64,000 nt of DNA from Nakamurella alba (GTDB lineage: Bacteria; Actinomycetota; Actinomycetes; Mycobacteriales; Nakamurellaceae), in assembly GCF_009707545.1 (NCBI RefSeq), contig NZ_WLYK01000006.1:62001-126000 (forward strand). The letters are read 5' to 3'. The notes beneath the pieces are model-generated. The model was not told the DNA's origin. It did no database searches and saw only the letters and a program-made list of their open reading frames with translations. Made by a program: the position numbers and the translations under genes. Below, in pieces: positions 59,919 to 64,000 of the stretch; position 1 is the first letter of the stretch, and each line of letters begins with the position of its first letter.

Positions 59919-60674
59919 ATGCTCGGGGACCTGACGGCGGCGACGGTGTCGCTCACCGGCGACGGCGGGACGGAGATCGAGGCGTACCTGGCCCGGCCGA
60001 CCGATGCGGGACCACGCGGCGGCGTGGTGGTCATCCACCACATGCCCGGGTACGACGCGGCGACCAAGGAGATCACCCGCCGGTTCGCCGCTCTGGGCTA
60101 CGACGCGGTGATGCCCAACCTGTACTCACGGGAGGCACCGCCGGGCGCCGACCCGTCCGACGCGGCGGCAGTCGCCCGCAGTCGTGGCGGCGTGCCGGAC
60201 GACCGCGCGGTGGGCGACATCGGCGGCGCCGTCGGCTTTCTCCGCGGCCTGGACAGCAGCAACGGCAGGGTCGGGGTGATCGGGTACTGCTCCGGCGGGC
60301 GGCAGAGCGTGCTGATGTCCGCCCGGCTCGACATCGAGGCCGCGGTCGACTGCTACGGCGCCTTCGTCGTCGGCGATTCGCCGGAGGGCTTCCCGGTGCC
60401 GATGTCCAACCTGGTCGGGCTGCTGCCGGAGGTGCGGGCCCCGCTGCTCGGTCTGTTCGGCAACGAGGACCAGCACCCGTCCCCTGCGCAGGTGGACGAG
60501 CTGGACCGCCGGCTCACCGAACTGGACAAGCCGCACGAGTTCCACCGCTACGACGAGGCCGGTCACGCCTTCTTCGCCCTCGACCGCATCGCCTACCGGG
60601 TGCGGGCCGCCGTCGACGGTTGGGAGAAGGTCGAGGACTTCTTCGCCCGCCACCTGCAGCACCGACCGTCCTGA
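59919..60674 (+). CDS. Dienelactone hydrolase family protein
   Basis: 251 aa, ATG with GGAGGAG upstream. Alpha/beta hydrolase: GGVVVIHHMPGYDAATKEITRRFAALGYDAVMPNLYSRE, VGVIGYCSGGRQSVLMSA with Cys as the nucleophile (GYCSGG), ALLGLFGNEDQHPSPAQVDELD (acid Asp) and FHRYDEAGHAFFALDR (His). The Cys-Asp-His triad is that of dienelactone hydrolases, which open lactones in aromatic degradation. It follows kynureninase after 73 bp and may sit in the same transcript. A role in aromatic catabolism downstream of anthranilate is possible but not shown. Confidence 0.92.
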   Translation: MLGDLTAATVSLTGDGGTEIEAYLARPTDAGPRGGVVVIHHMPGYDAATKEITRRFAALGYDAVMPNLYSREAPPGADPSDAAAVARSRGGVPDDRAVGDIGGAVGFLRGLDSSNGRVGVIGYCSGGRQSVLMSARLDIEAAVDCYGAFVVGDSPEGFPVPMSNLVGLLPEVRAPLLGLFGNEDQHPSPAQVDELDRRLTELDKPHEFHRYDEAGHAFFALDRIAYRVRAAVDGWEKVEDFFARHLQHRPS

Positions 60675-60721
60675 ACCCGGACCGAACCCGAGACACCGAA
60701 CCCTGACCGGAGGAGCTCCGC

Positions 60722-60988
60722 ATGTGCACCTACGCCACCCTGCAGACAGCCATCGACGGCAGCGCCAAGGCGCCCGGCGGCCGCTGGCACCACGTCAGCG
60801 AGGCCACCGTCTACTTCGACCATCCGGTGCACGCGATGGCCGAGCACACGCTCAACATCGACATCACCGGGACGCCGTCGGATCCCGCCGCACGCATCGC
60901 CGTCGAGCTGACCGCGGAGTCGGCGCGGGCGCTGGTCCGGGCGATCAACGGCGCGTTGGCCTCGGCCCCGGCGGACATGACGGTCTGA
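60722..60988 (+). CDS. DUF6295 family protein
   Basis: 88 aa, ATG with GGAGGAG upstream. Sequence MCTYATLQTAIDGSAKAPGG ... VSEATVYFDHPVHAMAEHTLNIDITGTPSDPAARIAVELTAESARALVRAINGAL matches the small DUF6295 family of Actinobacteria. No signal peptide; function unknown. Head-to-tail with the dienelactone hydrolase (47 bp between), so probably co-transcribed. Confidence 0.88.
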   Translation: MCTYATLQTAIDGSAKAPGGRWHHVSEATVYFDHPVHAMAEHTLNIDITGTPSDPAARIAVELTAESARALVRAINGALASAPADMTV

Positions 60989-61069
60989 GACAGCCGGCCG
61001 CCGGCCCGCGGAGTGCCGCCGGTGCCGGATGCGGTCCGGATCCCCGGCCGGCCATGACAAGCTGGACGG

Positions 61070-62038
61070 GTGCGAGGTGGACGACGGGGGAGGCGGCTGC
61101 TGCTCGCCGTCTTGGCCGCCGGTCTGGTCGCCTGCTCCCCCGCGGTCGACGGATCCGCCGTCCCGGCCCCCGGTGCAGTCGTCGCGGGTACGCCCCGGCC
61201 GTCCGCGGAACCCACCACCTCCACACCCATTACCTCCACACCGACAGCCACCGCACCGCCGACCACCACACGTCCGGGTACCGGCCCGACCTCGGCGACA
61301 TCGACCGGATCGACGACTCCCGGCACACCGACAGCGCCGACAGGACCGACTGTCCCCACCCCGACCACACCCGGGCCCACCCAGACCGGCAGCGGCGGGC
61401 CGTCACCCACGGTCCCGCCCGGCGCGGCGATCACCGCCCTGGGCGCACTGCCGGTGAAGGGCCGGGCACCGTCCACCGGCTACGAGCGGGAGCTGTTCGG
61501 GGACGCCTGGACCGACGACGTCGAGGTCGACGGCGGGCACAACGGCTGCGACACCCGCAACGACATCCTGCGCCGTGACCTGGATCCCATGGTGCTCAAA
61601 CCCGGGACCCAGGGCTGTGTCGCCGCTTCCGGCACCCTCGCCGACCCCTACACCGGCACCGTCATCGATTTCGTCCGCGGCCCGGACAGCGCCGAGGTGC
61701 AGATCGACCATGTGGTGGCGCTCGCCGACGCCTGGCAGAAGGGCGCGCAGCAGCTCGACCCGGCCCGCCGGATCGACTTCGCCAACGACCCGCTCAACCT
61801 GCTCGCGGTGCAGGGCGCGGCGAACCAGAGCAAGGGTGCGGGCGATGCAGCGACCTGGCTGCCCGCGCAGCGCGGATTCCGCTGCGAGTACGTCGCCCGG
61901 CAGATCGCGGTCAAGGGACGCTACGACCTCTGGGTGACCGCTGCCGAGAGGGACGCGATGGCAACTATTCTCGGTGACTGCCCGGGCCAGCCGCTGCCGA
62001 GCACGACGGACACCTCGGTGCCGGTGACCGTCCGCTGA
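61070..62038 (+). CDS. Secreted HNH-nuclease-like lipoprotein (DUF1524/GmrSD-type domain)
   Basis: 322 aa, GTG start. Lipoprotein signal MRGGRRGRRLLLAVLAAGLVAC with lipobox LVA-C (Cys about 22). A Thr/Pro/Ser-rich tether follows (about 33-115). The C-terminal domain (about 120-305) has the HNH-like signature VQIDHVVALADAWQKGA (Asp-His), GWDD-free, and NDPLNLLAVQGAANQSKGAGDAATWLP (Asn/His-like and Lys), the DUF1524/GmrSD C-terminal pattern. Several cysteines (NGCDTRND, TQGCVAASG, FRCEYV, GDCPG) suggest disulfides outside the cell. It probably degrades DNA at the cell surface, perhaps for nutrient use. The nuclease activity is inferred from family only. Confidence 0.9.
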   Translation: MRGGRRGRRLLLAVLAAGLVACSPAVDGSAVPAPGAVVAGTPRPSAEPTTSTPITSTPTATAPPTTTRPGTGPTSATSTGSTTPGTPTAPTGPTVPTPTTPGPTQTGSGGPSPTVPPGAAITALGALPVKGRAPSTGYERELFGDAWTDDVEVDGGHNGCDTRNDILRRDLDPMVLKPGTQGCVAASGTLADPYTGTVIDFVRGPDSAEVQIDHVVALADAWQKGAQQLDPARRIDFANDPLNLLAVQGAANQSKGAGDAATWLPAQRGFRCEYVARQIAVKGRYDLWVTAAERDAMATILGDCPGQPLPSTTDTSVPVTVR

Positions 62039-62057
62039 CCGGTGACAGCGGGAGTTC

Positions 62058-62726
62058 TCAGTTCTGACTGTAGGGCTGCCGCGACATCTCGACCGCCGGC
62101 CGGGTCGACATGTCGCGCGCCATCGCCGTTTCCCGGCGCAGCAGCTCCAGCTCGAGCCGCAACCGGTCACCCACGCTCGCCGCCTCCAGCAGCCGCTGCT
62201 TCTCCGCATTGCCCAGCAGCACCGCGCCGGCCACGGCGAAGGACGTCGCCCGGGCTCCGTCCGGCAACTCCGGTAGCTCGTCCGGCTCCAGACCCCGCGC
62301 GGCCAGCAGCGCCAGGACGTAGGCGGAGAACTGCCCGTGCACCTCTTCGGACAGCGTCCCCGCCTCGGGACCTTCCGGCTCGCCGAGCACCTCGACCTCG
62401 CCGAATGCCAGGCCGTCGTCCTCGTGCCCGACGGAGTCCAGCCGGAACCGCTCGACCCCGACCGCGAGGATGTCGAACCGCCCGTCCGGGTGCGCGACCA
62501 CCCGCCGCATCTCGGCCACGCAGCCGACGTCGTACAGGTCGTTGCTGTGGTCGGTGCCGACCTCCAGCCCGGCCCGGATCCCGACCACGCCGAACCGGCG
62601 CGCCCCGTCGGGCAGCGTCAGCAGATCCTCGACCAGCCGCCGATAGCGCGGCTCGAACACCTGCAGCGGCAGCGGGAGGCCCGGGAACAGCACCGTCCCG
62701 AGCGGGAAGAGTGGCAACCGGGTCAC
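62058..62726 (-). CDS. LON-domain protein (Lon N-terminal-like, no ATPase)
   Basis: 222 aa from a GTG at 62726 (a GTG at 62735 and an ATG at 62783 are in frame; the family typically begins TRLPLFPLG). The single LON substrate-binding domain: [75 protein letters not shown], and the C-terminal helical [37 protein letters not shown]. There are no AAA+ or protease parts, as in many small LON-domain proteins (Pfam LON_substr_bdg). It may be a substrate adaptor. Convergent with the HNH gene, with only 19 bp between stops. Confidence 0.88.
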   Translation of the reverse strand: MTRLPLFPLGTVLFPGLPLPLQVFEPRYRRLVEDLLTLPDGARRFGVVGIRAGLEVGTDHSNDLYDVGCVAEMRRVVAHPDGRFDILAVGVERFRLDSVGHEDDGLAFGEVEVLGEPEGPEAGTLSEEVHGQFSAYVLALLAARGLEPDELPELPDGARATSFAVAGAVLLGNAEKQRLLEAASVGDRLRLELELLRRETAMARDMSTRPAVEMSRQPYSQN

Positions 62727-62819
62727 GCCGCTCACCCTACGGGCGGGCCGCCGCCCGGGTGCGGGTTCGGTGAAGATCACCATCCGATCGCGCACACCCG
62801 GGTCACCGCGCCTATTCTC

Positions 62820-62850
62820 GGGTCGGGCCCGGGCGTCCCGGGCCCGACCC
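62820..62850 (+). terminator. Perfect hairpin upstream of the TrpB2 gene
   Basis: GGGTCGGGCCCGGG-cgt-CCCGGGCCCGACCC: 14-bp perfect arms and a 3-nt loop. It lies 70 bp before the TrpB2 start and 27 bp before a short leader frame. Position suits either attenuation of the TrpB2 transcript or termination of read-through. Confidence 0.65.
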
Positions 62851-62877
62851 GTACCCGCCGCCCACGGAGTCTTCTGG

Positions 62878-62922
62878 ATGAAGCGCTGCGTGGGTGGCAC
62901 GACCCAGAGGCGGTACGCATGA
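62878..62922 (+). CDS. Possible 14-residue leader peptide overlapping the TrpB2 start
   Basis: ATG with GGAG eight bases upstream; 14 codons encode [14 protein letters not shown], and the TGA overlaps the TrpB2 ATG as ATGA. There is no Trp codon, so it is not a classic trp attenuator, but it would couple translation of TrpB2. Real expression is uncertain. Confidence 0.4.
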   Translation: MKRCVGGTTQRRYA

Positions 62923-64000
62923 CGGTCCGGCAGCACAAGTACCTGCTCGACGAGTCGGAGATGCCGACGCGCTGGTACAACATCGTCCCGGACCTGCCGG
63001 AGCCGCCCGCGCCGCCGCTGCACCCCGGCACCCACGAGCCGGTCGGGCCGGACGACCTGGCCCCGCTGTTCCCGATGGACTTGATCCTGCAGGAGGTCTC
63101 GACCGAGAGCTACATCGACATCCCGGACGAGGTGCAGGACGTCTACCGGTTGTGGCGGCCCTCGCCGCTCTTCCGGGCGCACCGCCTCGAGCAGGCGCTC
63201 GGCACGCCGGCGCGGATCTACTACAAGTACGAGGGCGTGTCGCCGGCCGGATCGCACAAGCCCAACACCGCCGTGCCGCAGGCGTTCTACAACGCCAAGG
63301 AGGGCACGAAGAAGCTCACCACCGAGACCGGCGCCGGCCAGTGGGGGATCGCGCTGGCGTTCGCCTGCTCGCTCTTCGGCCTGGAGTGCGAGGTCTGGCA
63401 GGTCGGCGCCTCCTTCGACTCCAAGCCCTACCGGCGCACGGTGATGGAGACGTTCGGCGCCTCCGTGCACCGGTCGCCCTCCCAGCTGACCGAGGCCGGC
63501 CGGGCCTTCGCCGCCGATCATCCGGGGTCGCTGGGCATCGCGATCTCCGAGGCGGTCGAGGTGGCCGGGCAGCACCCGGAGGTCAAGTACGCGCTCGGCT
63601 CGGTGCTCAACCACGTACTGCTGCACCAGACGATCATCGGCGAGGAGGCGTTGCTGCAGCTGGCGAAGGCCGGTGAGTCCGGCGCCGACCTGGTGATCGG
63701 CTGCACCGGCGGCGGGTCCAACTTCGGCGGCCTGGCCTTCCCGTTCATCCGGGAGAAGCTGGCCGGCCGGCAGAACCCGGTGATCCGCGCCGTCGAGCCG
63801 GCCTCCTGTCCGTCGCTGACCCGCGGCGAGTACCGGTACGACTTCGGCGACACCGCCGGCTTCACCCCGCTGCTGAAGATGCACACCCTCGGTCACGACT
63901 TCGTCCCGGACCCGATCCACGCCGGCGGCCTGCGCTATCACGGCATGGCGCCGCTGATCTCGCACATCTACGAGCTCGGGCTGATGGAGGCGCTCTCGAT
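62919..64000 (+). CDS. trpB2: TrpB2-type tryptophan synthase beta-like enzyme (cut by right edge)
   Basis: 360 codons visible; start ATG with AGAGG seven bases upstream. PLP fold-type [41 protein letters not shown] (PLP lysine 114), [49 protein letters not shown], and the phosphate loop [18 protein letters not shown]. The N-terminus ([60 protein letters not shown]) is typical of the TrpB2 subgroup. These convert indole and serine to tryptophan, often without the alpha partner; no trpA is seen. The gene stands 70 bp after a perfect hairpin and overlaps a short leader frame. Confidence 0.95.
   Translation, partial: MTVRQHKYLLDESEMPTRWYNIVPDLPEPPAPPLHPGTHEPVGPDDLAPLFPMDLILQEVSTESYIDIPDEVQDVYRLWRPSPLFRAHRLEQALGTPARIYYKYEGVSPAGSHKPNTAVPQAFYNAKEGTKKLTTETGAGQWGIALAFACSLFGLECEVWQVGASFDSKPYRRTVMETFGASVHRSPSQLTEAGRAFAADHPGSLGIAISEAVEVAGQHPEVKYALGSVLNHVLLHQTIIGEEALLQLAKAGESGADLVIGCTGGGSNFGGLAFPFIREKLAGRQNPVIRAVEPASCPSLTRGEYRYDFGDTAGFTPLLKMHTLGHDFVPDPIHAGGLRYHGMAPLISHIYELGLMEALS

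Noticed and set aside
62727..63965. Long N-terminal extension of the LON-domain protein
   Set aside because: The extension is antisense to the TrpB2 gene and has no recognised domain; the LON family begins at TRLPLFPLG.

Overview
The window is uniformly very GC-rich (codon third positions almost all G or C) and reads as chromosome of a high-GC actinobacterium. Pointers are an Rpf-type muralytic enzyme, a SAM-IV riboswitch, an ECF42/DGPF pair, a short (about 90 nt) SRP RNA beside dnaX, a GH6 secreted cellulase, a WhiB-free TerD/DUF475 pair and many GTG starts. A Nakamurella/Frankia-like lineage is plausible, but I cannot prove a genus from the sequence alone. No integrase, transposase, phage gene or CRISPR array was seen.

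Region 1 (1-22254, all minus strand) is the left part of a modular type I polyketide cluster that runs off the left edge. Read 5'->3' on the minus strand it holds a LuxR-type regulator (20136-21119), a decayed adenylate-forming enzyme (18521-19936), and PKS genes in assembly order: loading KSQ-AT-ACP plus module 1 KS-AT-DH-KR-ACP (9756-18299), module 2 KS-AT-DH-KR-ACP (4021-9759), module 3 KS-KR-ACP with no AT (336-3953), and the start of a further KS protein (1-339). Stop/start overlaps and strong ribosome sites tie the PKS genes into one operon. A Sfp-type phosphopantetheinyl transferase (21589-22254) lies directly upstream and could activate the carrier domains. From the motifs, the first intermediate is predicted to be a propionate-primed, methyl-branched diene; chemistry then changes style at the AT-less module, where the carrier protein and the following KS look like hybrid NRPS/PKS or trans-AT parts.

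Region 2 (22483-34317) is mostly housekeeping and cell-surface genes: dnaX with the SRP RNA upstream, a DedA-like membrane protein, tRNA-Ser(GGA), a LysR/MFS divergent pair, DUF6328, an alpha/beta hydrolase, an Rpf-like enzyme, a GH6 cellulase with a repeat-expanded Thr/Pro linker, and a small secreted beta-domain protein.

Region 3 (34639-46409) is a surface-glycan locus. A tightly overlapping minus-strand operon encodes a GT2, two GT4 enzymes, a GT-C-like membrane transferase, a DUF1616-like membrane protein and a Wzx-like flippase. A divergent plus-strand pair encodes an SGNH lipoprotein and an unusual fusion of a GT4 glycosyltransferase to a condensation/acyltransferase-like domain. Together these suggest synthesis, export and acyl decoration of a glycolipid or polysaccharide.

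Region 4 (46556-64000) holds an ABC-F ATPase, a DUF985 cupin, a membrane M28 peptidase, a sulfur unit (SAM-IV riboswitch, 35-codon Cys leader peptide, cysteine dioxygenase), an ECF42 sigma factor with its DGPF partner, a siderophore-interacting flavoprotein behind an iron-box-like palindrome, a LuxR regulator, TerD and DUF475, kynureninase, a dienelactone hydrolase, a DUF6295 protein, an HNH lipoprotein, a LON-domain protein and a TrpB2-type enzyme cut by the right edge.

The most novel signal outside genes is a family of three ~100-bp intergenic elements (28675-28775, 46441-46543, 52491-52591). They share a conserved core but have different, internally complementary arms.
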